Source of the DNA: Acetatifactor sp.
Lineage (GTDB): Bacteria > Bacillota > Clostridia > Lachnospirales > Lachnospiraceae
DNA length: 64,000 nt
Direction: 5' to 3'
Assembly: GCA_024693365.1 (NCBI GenBank)
Contig: JAILLF010000010.1
Span: 229,247-293,246, forward strand
This document shows, one piece after another, positions 52,841 through 61,331 of the stretch. The position numbers and the translations under genes were made by a program. The notes beneath the pieces were generated by a model. That model searched no databases and had not been told where the DNA came from. It saw nothing but the letters and a program-made list of their open reading frames with translations. Positions within the stretch are counted from its first letter, which is position 1. The number at the start of each line of letters is the position of its first letter.

Positions 52841-53275
52841 TCACATATTTTGCTGCTTTTTCTCATATCGTTTTTTCAGCTGAAGATTCATGACTGCCGT
52901 ATGCTTTCGATCTACCAAGTAATGCACTATTCCAACAAAGAAATAAATGCCACCTACTGCGAGGAGTATCACGAAAAACGTCAAAGGCGTCAACTCACAC
53001 CATTCAAACTTGATGATCAATCCCAACGTGATAAAAAACATAAGAATAAAATGCAATACCCAAAGAGCGAACGACAATCTGACATCAGAAGGATCTATGC
53101 ACAGGAAAATGGCCGTCGGCAATGCAGTAACAAACGCACATAACAGTATTTGCCATATCATTCCATTACCAACGTCTCGCCCGGATGCAGACAAATAAAT
53201 AGCGGCACTAATGGTCAGACCTGTTGTTGTATTTACAAAATAATGCAATAAGGAAACTAAGAATTCTTTTATCAC
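52841..53275 (-). CDS. DUF3021 family membrane protein
   Basis: The product is 144 residues with four hydrophobic helices (for example GMIWQILLCAFVTALPTAIF, FALWVLHFILMFFITLGLII and FFVILLAVGGIYFFVGIVHY). DUF3021 proteins are typically encoded next to LytTR regulators and are thought to modulate them at the membrane; direct evidence is limited. The start is the GTG whose last bases overlap the LytTR stop (GTGA), so translation is coupled. A basic tail (KKRYEKKQQNM) ends the protein. Confidence 0.88.
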   Translation of the reverse strand: MIKEFLVSLLHYFVNTTTGLTISAAIYLSASGRDVGNGMIWQILLCAFVTALPTAIFLCIDPSDVRLSFALWVLHFILMFFITLGLIIKFEWCELTPLTFFVILLAVGGIYFFVGIVHYLVDRKHTAVMNLQLKKRYEKKQQNM

Positions 53276-53724
53276 GCTTCCACCTCCTGCCCACTCAGTT
53301 TTGATTTCAGATTACGGACGTATTGTCTGGAGATCAAGATTTTTTCACCATTTTTCAGATGCGCCTCCAGCTTGCCGTTAAACATCGTCGTAAGATAATC
53401 TATCTTTTCCATGTTTACGATCAGGGATTTGGAGCATCGCATAAAATCAAAAGGTCCAAAAACGTCCTCCAGCTCATACAATTTGTTCTTTATTTCATAG
53501 ACCTCGGAATTGCAATATGCAAAAACACGGTTTTCATTTGCCTCAAAATAATATACGTCCTGATAATTTAGACGAACGATCTTATCATCCTGATAACCAG
53601 TCAATTCCGTATTTGCCGTTTGAAAAGCGAGCAGCGTGGAAATCAGGCGCGGATCCGGCGATGCGCATCTAACAATGATCACGTCTTCATCATTCGGTTT
53701 GGGGGATTCGATAATTATTCTCAT
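53272..53724 (-). CDS. LytTR family DNA-binding regulator
   Basis: The product is 150 residues with no receiver domain. The LytTR DNA-binding domain covers about residues 45-145: KIVRLNYQDVYYFEANENRV, then FMRCSKSLIVNMEKIDYL and ILISRQYVRNLKSKL, the family's recognition strands. The N-terminal 40 residues are a short alpha/beta extension. It forms an operon with DUF3021. A LytTR-type repeat operator lies 3.7 kb away, before the micropeptide/beta-helix genes, making those its likely target; autoregulation is also possible. Confidence 0.9.
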   Translation of the reverse strand: MRIIIESPKPNDEDVIIVRCASPDPRLISTLLAFQTANTELTGYQDDKIVRLNYQDVYYFEANENRVFAYCNSEVYEIKNKLYELEDVFGPFDFMRCSKSLIVNMEKIDYLTTMFNGKLEAHLKNGEKILISRQYVRNLKSKLSGQEVEA

Positions 53725-53825
53725 GACGTTTCTCCGTTTAAAATGAACTTGTTACGGGGTTGCAACTGAGTCATTCTCCTTCGGTCATAATTATACTGTA
53801 ACACATATTTCTTTATTACGCAAAT

Positions 53826-53853
53826 GAAAAGCTCCCCTGTTTAGGGGAGCTTC
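53826..53853 (-). terminator. Terminator of the beta-helix protein operon
   Basis: On the minus strand, AAGCTCCCCT and AGGGGAGCTT form a perfect 10-bp stem with a 4-base loop, followed by TTC and a short AT-rich tail. Confidence 0.9.
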
Positions 53854-53872
53854 CCTTATCAACGTTTCCCTA

Positions 53873-55144
53873 TTATCTGACTTTCAAAGTAGTCTCGTCG
53901 GTATACGTGGTATATCCAAACGTATTCATTACCGCACATCTAAACTTCATGTTGTTCGTGGTCGAGTTACCCTTTACAGTCATGGACTTTGTCCCTACGT
54001 TATAGAAGTTCGTGCCCGAAGTCAGGTTCACCCACTTTCCGGTGCTGTTATTATAATATTGCCAAGTGTACCTTGAAATGGTGCCTTCAGCAGTAACTTT
54101 CAGTAAAACCGTTGCTCCGGAGTTTACGTAGACCGTACTGTCTGGCTGACTGGTGATTTTAGCAACAACTTTGAGGTTGACGTCATCCGTATTGATCGTT
54201 TCCGAACCACTCGAGATAACGCAACGGAATCTCCCGGAATACATGCTCTCATCTACCTGGAAACGCATTGTGCTGCTCTGCGCGCCGCTGAAATTAACGT
54301 TTTCCCATCTGGATCTTTCCCTGTTATATCTTTGCCACTGATACTTAGCGCCTGCACGATTTGCGGTGACTTTCAGGGTTACGTAATCTCCAACCGCACC
54401 CGTCACGCGACTTTCGGGTTGATTTACGATGTACAAATTTGAAATTTTTGCTTCTTTTGCAAAGGTTGCGCCGTCGCTTTGATAAACGTTGCCACGCTTT
54501 GTAACTGCGTATCTGGGAGAAACGACGTTACAACCGGTAAGATCCATAAAACCATCAAAATCAGAAATTGCAGCATAATTTGCCTTTGCATGGATTACGG
54601 AATTCTTCACAATCAGACGCTCTCCAGACTCGTCGCCGCAAATAGCCCAGCTTTTAAAAGGAACACGCGTATCTTCCATGTTAACGTCTATGTTGGCATT
54701 ATCAATTGTCAACTTGCCTCCGTCCGTCACGTAAATGCCTACGGTCAAAGGTGCACCACCTTTCGAATCCTGCGCAATGGTCAATTTCCCTGGGCCAGTA
54801 ATTGTCGTATCTGCTCTCAGAGTAAAATCTCCTCCATAAACAGCTACGTCCTTTTCCACGCAAACAGTTAGTCCCTGTACTGAGCTGATAACGTACGGCC
54901 GACCCTGGCAAGCTATGGACGCTCTTTTTAGGGTAAGCTTTTTTGCATTTGCATCGTACTTAAATAATGCGTTTTCAAACGAACTATAGCCGCTGCGATA
55001 TCCCTGTCCATATAAATACAACCGTTCGTTAGCCGCTTTTACCGTAACGGACGGCAAAAGGATCACGGCCATCATGGCAAAAGCCGTCGCAAAGCACAGA
55101 AGCTTTTTGTAAAGTGATTTAATTGTTTGCTTTTTTGATTTCAT
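53873..55144 (-). CDS. Secreted beta-helix protein with two Ig-like domains (paralogue 1)
   Basis: The product is 423 residues. A Sec signal peptide occupies about 1-38 (basic start, LLCFATAFAMMAVILLPSVT, cleavage near VKA-A). Next is a right-handed parallel beta-helix-like region (DTTITGPGKLTIAQ, DGGKLTIDNANIDVNM, ERLIVKNSVIHAKANYAAIS), as in carbohydrate-binding Cthe_2159-type domains. Two Ig-like modules follow from about 235 (YQWQRYNRERSRWENVNFSG and YTWQYYNNSTGKWVNLTSGT). No LPXTG or other wall anchor is seen. It is the last of three tandem paralogues, 23 bases after the second, before a terminator. Adhesion or glycan binding is an inference. Confidence 0.82.
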   Translation of the reverse strand: MKSKKQTIKSLYKKLLCFATAFAMMAVILLPSVTVKAANERLYLYGQGYRSGYSSFENALFKYDANAKKLTLKRASIACQGRPYVISSVQGLTVCVEKDVAVYGGDFTLRADTTITGPGKLTIAQDSKGGAPLTVGIYVTDGGKLTIDNANIDVNMEDTRVPFKSWAICGDESGERLIVKNSVIHAKANYAAISDFDGFMDLTGCNVVSPRYAVTKRGNVYQSDGATFAKEAKISNLYIVNQPESRVTGAVGDYVTLKVTANRAGAKYQWQRYNRERSRWENVNFSGAQSSTMRFQVDESMYSGRFRCVISSGSETINTDDVNLKVVAKITSQPDSTVYVNSGATVLLKVTAEGTISRYTWQYYNNSTGKWVNLTSGTNFYNVGTKSMTVKGNSTTNNMKFRCAVMNTFGYTTYTDETTLKVR

Positions 55145-55166
55145 TTTTCTACCCTCTTTTTCTTAT

Positions 55167-56435
55167 TTAATTTCTAACGTTTAGCGTGGTCCCGTCCGTA
55201 CAAACTGAATATCCAAATCTATTCATAACAGAACATCTAAACTTCATTCCCTGAGTGCTTGAATTTCCCTTTACTTCAAGCTGATTCGTATTGACGCCGC
55301 GGAAATTACCGCCTTCGGTCAGACTTAACCATCTTCCCGTGCTTTCGTTATAATACTGCCACGTATATCTCATGATGGTGCCTTGCGTAGCAACGGAAAG
55401 TCTTGCAGTTGATCCGGAATTAACGTAAATCTGACTTGCAGGCTGGTCTGTTATCTTGGCTACGACTCTGAGATTTGCCTCATTTGAGATTAGCGTTTCT
55501 TCGCCATACGTTAAAACACAACGAAATCTCCAGGAATACATGTCTTCAGTAACGGTAACGGTCAATCTGTTCGTCCGTGCACCAGAGAAGGTCACGTCTT
55601 CCCATCTTGATTTTTCTCTGTTATACCTTTGCCACTGATATTGCCAAGGCCTAAGACTTGTTGCCACCTTAAATGATACGTAATCTCCAACGGGGCCATC
55701 CACCTGATATGCCGGTTGCTGCGTTACGTAAAATGATGAAATCCTTACTTCTTTTGCATAATCATTACTTGTAGAGGTCGCATATATGGAACCATTTCTA
55801 ACAGATCCAAATTTAGGAAAAACAATGCTGTCATTTTGAATCGATATTCCGCCTCCAAAATTAGCAATTGCAGCCGTCCTGCCCTTTGCTGAAACCACGG
55901 AATTCCTAATGACCAACGATTCCCGATAACCCTCTCCAAGAATGGCTGCGCAAGTTCCGCGGCTGGCCTGCGCCGTTAAGTCTAACTTTGCGTTTTCAAT
56001 CGTTAAAGTACTGCCGTTTACCACGTAAATCGGACGTACCAGCGTAGCCCTGCTTGAATTTGGTACAATTGTCAATTTCCCGGGGCCGGTGATTTTCGTG
56101 TTTGCATATATATGAATCTCACCGCCATAAATTGTCGTGTCACTTTCAACGTAAATCCTCAGATCAGGAAGCATATTATGGAGAAACGCCCTATTACCGC
56201 AATGTATAGGTTTCCCCTTCAAATAAAGCGTTCTATTATCATAATTAAAATAATATAAATCCGTATTTCTCGACCGTTGAATCCAGCCAGTATCAAAAAA
56301 CTGAACCTGAGGATCAAGATAAACAGCTTTTAACGGAAGTGACGGTAACAGAATCACGCTCATCATTATAATCGCCGCAGAAATACATAAAAGCTTTTTG
56401 TAAAGTGACCTTACGCAATGTTTTCCCATATTCAA
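55167..56435 (-). CDS. Secreted beta-helix protein with two Ig-like domains (paralogue 2)
   Basis: The product is 422 residues with the same layout as paralogue 1: signal peptide (LLCISAAIIMMSVILLPSLP, cleavage near LKA), beta-helix repeats (NTKITGPGKLTIVPNSSRAT, NGSTLTIENAKLDLTA, SLVIRNSVVSAKGRTAAIAN) and two Ig-like modules (YQWQRYNREKSRWEDVTFSG, YTWQYYNESTGRWLSL). The Ig parts are much more alike between the two proteins than the beta-helix parts, so the binding face may be diversifying. It lies in the middle of the operon, 51 bases after paralogue 3. Confidence 0.82.
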   Translation of the reverse strand: MNMGKHCVRSLYKKLLCISAAIIMMSVILLPSLPLKAVYLDPQVQFFDTGWIQRSRNTDLYYFNYDNRTLYLKGKPIHCGNRAFLHNMLPDLRIYVESDTTIYGGEIHIYANTKITGPGKLTIVPNSSRATLVRPIYVVNGSTLTIENAKLDLTAQASRGTCAAILGEGYRESLVIRNSVVSAKGRTAAIANFGGGISIQNDSIVFPKFGSVRNGSIYATSTSNDYAKEVRISSFYVTQQPAYQVDGPVGDYVSFKVATSLRPWQYQWQRYNREKSRWEDVTFSGARTNRLTVTVTEDMYSWRFRCVLTYGEETLISNEANLRVVAKITDQPASQIYVNSGSTARLSVATQGTIMRYTWQYYNESTGRWLSLTEGGNFRGVNTNQLEVKGNSSTQGMKFRCSVMNRFGYSVCTDGTTLNVRN

Positions 56436-56486
56436 TTTTCCCCCTCTTTTTTATTCATCACGGCCAGCGCCGAAATGATCCCCCAA

Positions 56487-57230
56487 TTATCGTTTCCGCA
56501 CTTCGTTTATTTTCGTTAAGCTTTTAATCGTAATCTCCTTTGCCAGCTTTTTACCATTGCTTTCATAATAAGAACCATTCATCTTTTTAACAACCGACGG
56601 ATAAGTCACGTTACAAAACGATAGCAGAATTCCTCTTCTAAAATTAGAAATTGCGCCCTGCTCTCCTTTGGCATGAAGGTTGGAATCCCTGACAATCAGT
56701 TGTGAATCTATACCTCCCAGAATAGCCCGGCTTCCAAAGATTTCGCTCAGATAGGAAGAAGCACTTACGTCCACGTTGGCATATTCAATTGTTAACTTGC
56801 ATCCGGGATCCACGCCGATTGCCATGGGAAGAACCGTATACTCCGAGGACGGAACGATGGTCAGCTTTCCCGGTCCCGTGATCGTTGTGTCTCCGCTCAG
56901 GCTAAGATAACCGTCATAAATGGTTACGTCCTTTTCCAGATAGATTCTTAACCCTTTTACGTTGCTGCTTAAAAAACAACTTTCGAAGCAATGATAGTTT
57001 CCCCCTTTTAGGGTGAGAGTTTTGGTTGCCAAATTATATTGTAACTGGCTTGTATTGACTGACCGACTAATCGTTCCGCCATAATATAATTCGATACATT
57101 CTTTTGTTTTCGTGGTGATTGCATTTGCCGGAAGTGACGGCACAAGAATTACGGCTAACATCACAATAGCCGTCAAAACACACAAGACCTTTTTAGAATA
57201 AATTCTTACGGATCGAGTCCTCATATTCAA
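56487..57230 (-). CDS. Secreted beta-helix protein lacking Ig-like domains (paralogue 3)
   Basis: The product is 247 residues. It has a signal peptide (VLCVLTAIVMLAVILVPSLP, cleavage near ANA) and the beta-helix region (GDTTITGPGKLTIVPSSEYT, GCKLTIEYANVDVSA, SQLIVRDSNLHAKGEQGAIS) but ends near the point where paralogues 1 and 2 continue into Ig modules. No frameshifted remnant of an Ig module is visible in the 51-base gap, so it looks like a native short form. It is the first long gene after the micropeptide gene in the same transcription unit. Confidence 0.8.
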   Translation of the reverse strand: MNMRTRSVRIYSKKVLCVLTAIVMLAVILVPSLPANAITTKTKECIELYYGGTISRSVNTSQLQYNLATKTLTLKGGNYHCFESCFLSSNVKGLRIYLEKDVTIYDGYLSLSGDTTITGPGKLTIVPSSEYTVLPMAIGVDPGCKLTIEYANVDVSASSYLSEIFGSRAILGGIDSQLIVRDSNLHAKGEQGAISNFRRGILLSFCNVTYPSVVKKMNGSYYESNGKKLAKEITIKSLTKINEVRKR

Positions 57231-57271
57231 TTTTCTCCCCCCATATTATAACGCCAGAAATCACTTGCGAT

Positions 57272-57364
57272 TTACAGCGGAATGACAGACAACACCAGAA
57301 CGCCCATCAGTACTAAGGCCGTAATTAAGTTTATGATCCAATCTTTAACTACGTTATTTTCCAT
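57272..57364 (-). CDS. 30-residue hydrophobic micropeptide
   Basis: This is a short frame, MENNVVKDWIINLITALVLM followed by GVLVLSVIPL and a stop. One helix of about 20 hydrophobic residues follows a charged, amphipathic N-terminus. AGGAAGG lies 4-5 bases upstream of the ATG, a good ribosome site. It sits between the LytTR-like operator/promoter and the first beta-helix gene, 42 bases before it. It has no double-glycine leader, so it is not a typical ABC-exported pheromone precursor; a membrane micropeptide, holin-like toxin or leader peptide are alternatives. Confidence 0.6.
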   Translation of the reverse strand: MENNVVKDWIINLITALVLMGVLVLSVIPL

Positions 57365-57442
57365 AATCCTTCCTCGCATTCAAATGATAATTCCTATCCT
57401 TCTGCGTTTACGTTACTTAAAAATCCAAATCCATTAAAACAA

Positions 57443-57507
57443 ATTATAAAAACATGGTCAATGCAACTTACATTTACGTAAAAGCAACTTATTTTGCAGT
57501 AAGTTGC
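57443..57507 (-). promoter_or_regulatory. LytTR-type operator and promoter of the micropeptide/beta-helix operon
   Basis: On the minus strand, two direct repeats TAAGTTGC start 21 bases apart (57491-57484 and 57470-57463). A third copy lies in inverted orientation (57507-57500). A TATAAT -10 box follows 14 bases after the last repeat, with no good -35 box at 17 bases. Paired 9-bp direct repeats at about 21-bp spacing in place of a -35 box are the classic LytTR activator site; the match to the general consensus is good except at the eighth base. Confidence 0.72.
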
Positions 57508-57513
57508 CTAAAC

Positions 57514-57555
57514 AAAAATGAAGAGATTGCCGATATACAATCTCTCCATTTTTTA
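57514..57555 (-). terminator. manC terminator
   Basis: AGAGATTG and CAATCTCT form an 8-bp stem, extended by ATG/CAT pairing after one mismatch. T-rich sequence lies on both sides, so it may work in both directions, although no plus-strand gene is nearby. Confidence 0.8.
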
Positions 57556-57592
57556 TAAAGTGTATTCAATTAGCACAATTTAAGCACTTCTT

Positions 57593-58918
57593 TTACTTCC
57601 CGCCCTCGGGAAGGTCAAATTTTTGCTTGTCATCCTCACGAATCTCTTCCCCAAGCTGAAGCTCGATGAGTTTCAACTCCTTCGAAGCCGTGATCGTATG
57701 TTTGCAACCGGCTCTCATCGTAATGATGTCGCCCTTCTTTACGTTGCTCCGCCGGCCATCCAGCGTGGCCGTACCCTCGCCGCTGATCACGATCCAAATC
57801 TCATCACGGTTCTTATGGCTGTGATAATTCATCGAATTTCCGCGATTCAGCGTAACCTTTAACGTCATGCTGCCGGATTCAATGTCCAGAACCTTGAAGG
57901 TTCCCCAACTCTTCTCCGCAAAACGGACCTTTTCATCAAACTCATCCACAAAAGGCTTGATAAAGGTACTCGTCTCCTTATCGCTGACCAAGATGCCGTC
58001 CGGAGACGCCGAAATCACAACGTCATGAAGTCCCATTGCCAAAATGGGTACGTCCATCTCATTTAAGATCTGAACGTCCGTTGAAGTCTCGTCAATGACA
58101 CCCTTACCGATAATCGGATCCGATATGGCCTTGGAAAGCGTATTCCAGGTTCCCATGTCAGCCCATTCACCGTTAAACTTCATTACCTGACAATTCAATT
58201 CCTTCTCAACAACTGCACAGTCAAAGGACTGCTCCTCAAATTCCAGATAATGATCCAAAAGATCCTGATACTTATAGTATCCAAGCAACTCTTCAGCCTT
58301 ATCAAGCACGTACTGAAGCTTCATGGCAAAAACGCCGCCATTCCACAGCGCGCCCTGCTCAATGAACTGCTTCGCCTCATCCCGGTTAGGCTTCTCCTTA
58401 AAGGTTTTCACCATGGCAAGCTTCTTGTCGCCATCCGGAATGATATAGCCATACTTATCTGCATTGTGCGTCGGAACGATTCCCATCAGCACAATATTCG
58501 CATTTCCATTCTCTGCCTGATACTGCAGCGCAATCAGCGCCCTAAAATAATCCGACGTAACCAGCGGATCCACAGGACATACTACAACCGCCTCCGTCGG
58601 CCTCACGCCATTCTTTTCAACAAGATATGCTGCCGAAAGCGCAATGGCCGGGAACGTATCCTTCCTTACCGGCTCCACACACACGTCCACGTTTGCTCCC
58701 AGCTGATCATAAATCTCCGAAAGCTGCTTCTTGCTCGTGGCAACAGTCACGTGCGTCGAAATTCCCACGTTATTCAATTGTTTGTAAACTCTCTGAATCA
58801 TGGACTCATAGGAACCGTCCCGATTCTTAAATAGCTTCAGAAACTGCTTACTTCTAATGTCATTGCTCAAGGGCCACAGGCGCTTGCCCGACCCACCGGA
58901 AAGTAAAATAATATTCAT
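57593..58918 (-). CDS. manC: Mannose-1-phosphate guanylyltransferase (with C-terminal cupin domain)
   Basis: ManC makes GDP-mannose for surface polysaccharides. The 441-residue product has the nucleotidyltransferase motif LLSGGSGKRLWPLSNDIRSK with QFLKLF, then GALWNGGVFAMKLQYVLDKA and GEWADMGTWNTLSKAIS. The C-terminal mannose-6-phosphate-isomerase-type cupin has NYHSHKNRDEIWIVISGEGT and KKGDIITMRAGCKHTI. The two-domain form is the usual type II enzyme, though it is slightly shorter than the E. coli one. It has its own promoter and terminator. Its codon context matches the resident genes, unlike the glycan genes just upstream. Confidence 0.9.
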   Translation of the reverse strand: MNIILLSGGSGKRLWPLSNDIRSKQFLKLFKNRDGSYESMIQRVYKQLNNVGISTHVTVATSKKQLSEIYDQLGANVDVCVEPVRKDTFPAIALSAAYLVEKNGVRPTEAVVVCPVDPLVTSDYFRALIALQYQAENGNANIVLMGIVPTHNADKYGYIIPDGDKKLAMVKTFKEKPNRDEAKQFIEQGALWNGGVFAMKLQYVLDKAEELLGYYKYQDLLDHYLEFEEQSFDCAVVEKELNCQVMKFNGEWADMGTWNTLSKAISDPIIGKGVIDETSTDVQILNEMDVPILAMGLHDVVISASPDGILVSDKETSTFIKPFVDEFDEKVRFAEKSWGTFKVLDIESGSMTLKVTLNRGNSMNYHSHKNRDEIWIVISGEGTATLDGRRSNVKKGDIITMRAGCKHTITASKELKLIELQLGEEIREDDKQKFDLPEGGK

Positions 58919-58953
58919 AATGCTACCCCCGACATTATAAGGTCACTAGAATT

Positions 58954-58982
58954 ATAATACTGCTTTTGGGATGGATAGTCAA
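58954..58982 (-). promoter_or_regulatory. Sigma-A type promoter of manC
   Basis: On the minus strand, TTGACT and TATTAT are separated by 17 bases, about 35 bases before the ATG. Confidence 0.8.
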
Positions 58983-59001
58983 GGCGGAAACGGAAGTACC
59001 A

Positions 59002-60000
59002 TCATTTTTTGAAGTGGTTTTTAAGTTTTGCCAATCGTGGTCGAACATATTCATACCAAATGAATCTTCTTTCATTTCTTCTTAAAAAATTAATGGTATC
59101 TTCGTAATAATTCGTTATCATTTTTTCATTTTCAGGTCTAACGCCTACCTTAAAAATACTGCTAATAAATTCATTTCCAATGACACACTCAAATCCGAAC
59201 CTTCGCAGGGACTCCTTCAGTGTATCCAAGGTAAAGTACCGCACATGTGCATTCTGTAAGCTTTTCACGAAACTGCCATATGTTTTAAAAGTGTTTTTTA
59301 CGCCCGGCAATTCCACGTAAATTATGCCATCCTCATCTAACAATTTCTTTATTGTGGTCATTTCTTTTTCAATATCTAAAAAGTGTTCCAATACATGGCT
59401 CAAAATAATCACATTATACTTTATGTTTCTTTGTAAATGCTTTTCTGCATTCTCCACATATAAATCCAAGCCAAATTCTTTGCCATAATTGATATATTCT
59501 CTTCCAAGATCTATTCCACACGTTTGAGCGCCGGTTTTCTCATTGACGGCTTTCAATATTCCCCCGGCTCCAGTCCCTATTTCCAAAACTTTATGGGACG
59601 CATTCAAATCGAAATGCTTCTTAAGGAACTCTACAATTCTATTACCATGTTCATACTGGTCTTTAAAAAACGCGTCGCTTGGTCCTTCTGACGCAACATA
59701 AAGATTCCTATAATCTTCGTCATAAAAACGATTCAAACTAGTTTGATCAAACATTGGATTTGTCATGATCAATCCACATTTTTTACAGATACAAGTTTGA
59801 ACGGGCAAACCATACCTATCTTTTTCTGCTAAGACTTCCATAGCAGAATTATCTTGGTTTCCACAAAGGCAACCATAATTTTTCTGAATGTAATAACCGG
59901 CAGACATTTTTTTTAGAACTGTGTCCCTTGTAAGCAGTTGTTTTTTAGTTAATTTTATCGCCGGTTTCCCATCATCTCTATATTTTTTTGACAAAACCAT
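59002..60000 (-). CDS. Class I SAM-dependent methyltransferase with N-terminal zinc-ribbon-like region
   Basis: The product is 332 residues. The N-terminal region has paired cysteines (YGCLCGNQDN, then QTCICKKCGLIMTNPMF), probably zinc binding as in sugar C-methyltransferase and related families. The Rossmann methyltransferase core has HKVLEIGTGAGGILKAVNEK and YNVIILSHVLEHFLDIEKEM, then EDGIIYVELPGVKNTF. The context (flippase, nonulosonate genes) suggests methylation of a glycan or sugar precursor, but the substrate is unknown. It is low in GC and uses NAT before GTN codons, unlike most of the window, which suggests horizontal origin. Confidence 0.82.
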   Translation of the reverse strand: MVLSKKYRDDGKPAIKLTKKQLLTRDTVLKKMSAGYYIQKNYGCLCGNQDNSAMEVLAEKDRYGLPVQTCICKKCGLIMTNPMFDQTSLNRFYDEDYRNLYVASEGPSDAFFKDQYEHGNRIVEFLKKHFDLNASHKVLEIGTGAGGILKAVNEKTGAQTCGIDLGREYINYGKEFGLDLYVENAEKHLQRNIKYNVIILSHVLEHFLDIEKEMTTIKKLLDEDGIIYVELPGVKNTFKTYGSFVKSLQNAHVRYFTLDTLKESLRRFGFECVIGNEFISSIFKVGVRPENEKMITNYYEDTINFLRRNERRFIWYEYVRPRLAKLKNHFKK

Positions 60001-60026
60001 AGTCTGCCCCTTTAAAAAGATTTTCT

Positions 60027-61331
60027 TTAATTCTTAAAAAAAATGCTAATCATCCATTTTGGATTTATTGCCCTTATCTGCCATTTGAATACTTCTCTGC
60101 CTTCTTTTCCAAAAAAAACGTTTGACAACATAAGCGATGCGCCTTGTGTAACTACCGTTGCAATTGCCGCACCATACAAACCCCAAAAGTATATGCATGA
60201 CAGATTAAGGAGCACATTCAACAACATACTTAACGTCGTCGAGGTAACCATTATACTCCCACGGTTGATCATTGTAAAATGTCCCGCCCTCAATGCAGCA
60301 TTATAAACGAAAAAAGTTCCAAGCACATATACCCGATATATAGGAAACACTTCAATATATTCTGGTTTTAAGACAAGCAATGCATACGGCAGAATTATAA
60401 ATGAAACCAACACGCCCGCAATGTATAACCATGTCATGACGGAAGTTATCTGCAAATACAATTTTTCATACTCAGCCTTGTCTTTTTCATATAAATACAA
60501 GAGTTTTGGGTATACGCTTTCCCTAATCGGCCCTACACCAATCAAAACAATTCCAATCAATTTTAGCGCAAGGGAGTATACTCCAACGTCATCTTTTGAA
60601 AGCATGTTTCCAATCATCACAGAATCACACCTTGAATAAATTATGGAACATGAAGTAGCTAAAGCCAACGGAAAGCTTTGTTGTAACAAGCTTTTTATAA
60701 ACTCAGGTTTTAATTCCCCTTGCTTTAGGCGACCAAATTGATTGACATATTGCTTCCAAATCAATAAAAAACAGATGAATGAAGAGAATAAATTGATTCC
60801 TGCGATCGCTACAATGGGCATTTCCCTCGATATTGCAATCAGTTGCAAAACAGCAGCAACAGTTATGGAAATATTACTGGAAATAATTGTTTTCCTGGAC
60901 TGCAAAATATATTCATAACGATTAGCCATTCCAAATCTCAAACCGATCACAATGGAATTAACCGTTAATAGCATCATTAAAACCTTATATTCCCTACCCT
61001 CTGGAGTTATGAAACAATAGATAAGATTGCAAATTAACATTACTGCAGACAAAACTACTCTAGTAATCGTGGCGTTCCAAACAATCTCTCCGTTATCTTC
61101 ACAATCATATGACTTTTTTAATACGCGAGGATCCAAAAACGCCAACGAAATTTCCATTAACGCAATAATACTTAATGCATATTGATAAGTTCCATAGGCT
61201 GATTTTCCGTAATGATTTGCAACTTTAACAGTCAAAACCAGGTTTATCAGTAATATAAACACTTTATCAAACAACATCCAAAATATGTTTTTTATCGTTT
61301 TAGTCAATCCATTATTATACATTGTTGTCAT
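60027..61331 (-). CDS. Oligosaccharide flippase (Wzx-type, MOP superfamily)
   Basis: This is a lipid-linked oligosaccharide flippase of 434 residues with about twelve to fourteen membrane helices. The N-terminus TIKNIFWMLFDKVFILLINL and VANHYGKSAYGTYQYALSII are typical of Wzx/RfbX proteins. SCSIIYSRCDSVMIGNMLSK with DDVGVYSLALKL is the conserved central motif of the family. It overlaps the end of the CMP-transferase/HAD gene by 17 bases, so the genes are coupled. The presence of a flippase implies that the nearby nonulosonic acid enters an exported polysaccharide, rather than only protein glycans. No polymerase is in the window. Confidence 0.87.
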   Translation of the reverse strand: MTTMYNNGLTKTIKNIFWMLFDKVFILLINLVLTVKVANHYGKSAYGTYQYALSIIALMEISLAFLDPRVLKKSYDCEDNGEIVWNATITRVVLSAVMLICNLIYCFITPEGREYKVLMMLLTVNSIVIGLRFGMANRYEYILQSRKTIISSNISITVAAVLQLIAISREMPIVAIAGINLFSSFICFLLIWKQYVNQFGRLKQGELKPEFIKSLLQQSFPLALATSCSIIYSRCDSVMIGNMLSKDDVGVYSLALKLIGIVLIGVGPIRESVYPKLLYLYEKDKAEYEKLYLQITSVMTWLYIAGVLVSFIILPYALLVLKPEYIEVFPIYRVYVLGTFFVYNAALRAGHFTMINRGSIMVTSTTLSMLLNVLLNLSCIYFWGLYGAAIATVVTQGASLMLSNVFFGKEGREVFKWQIRAINPKWMISIFFKN

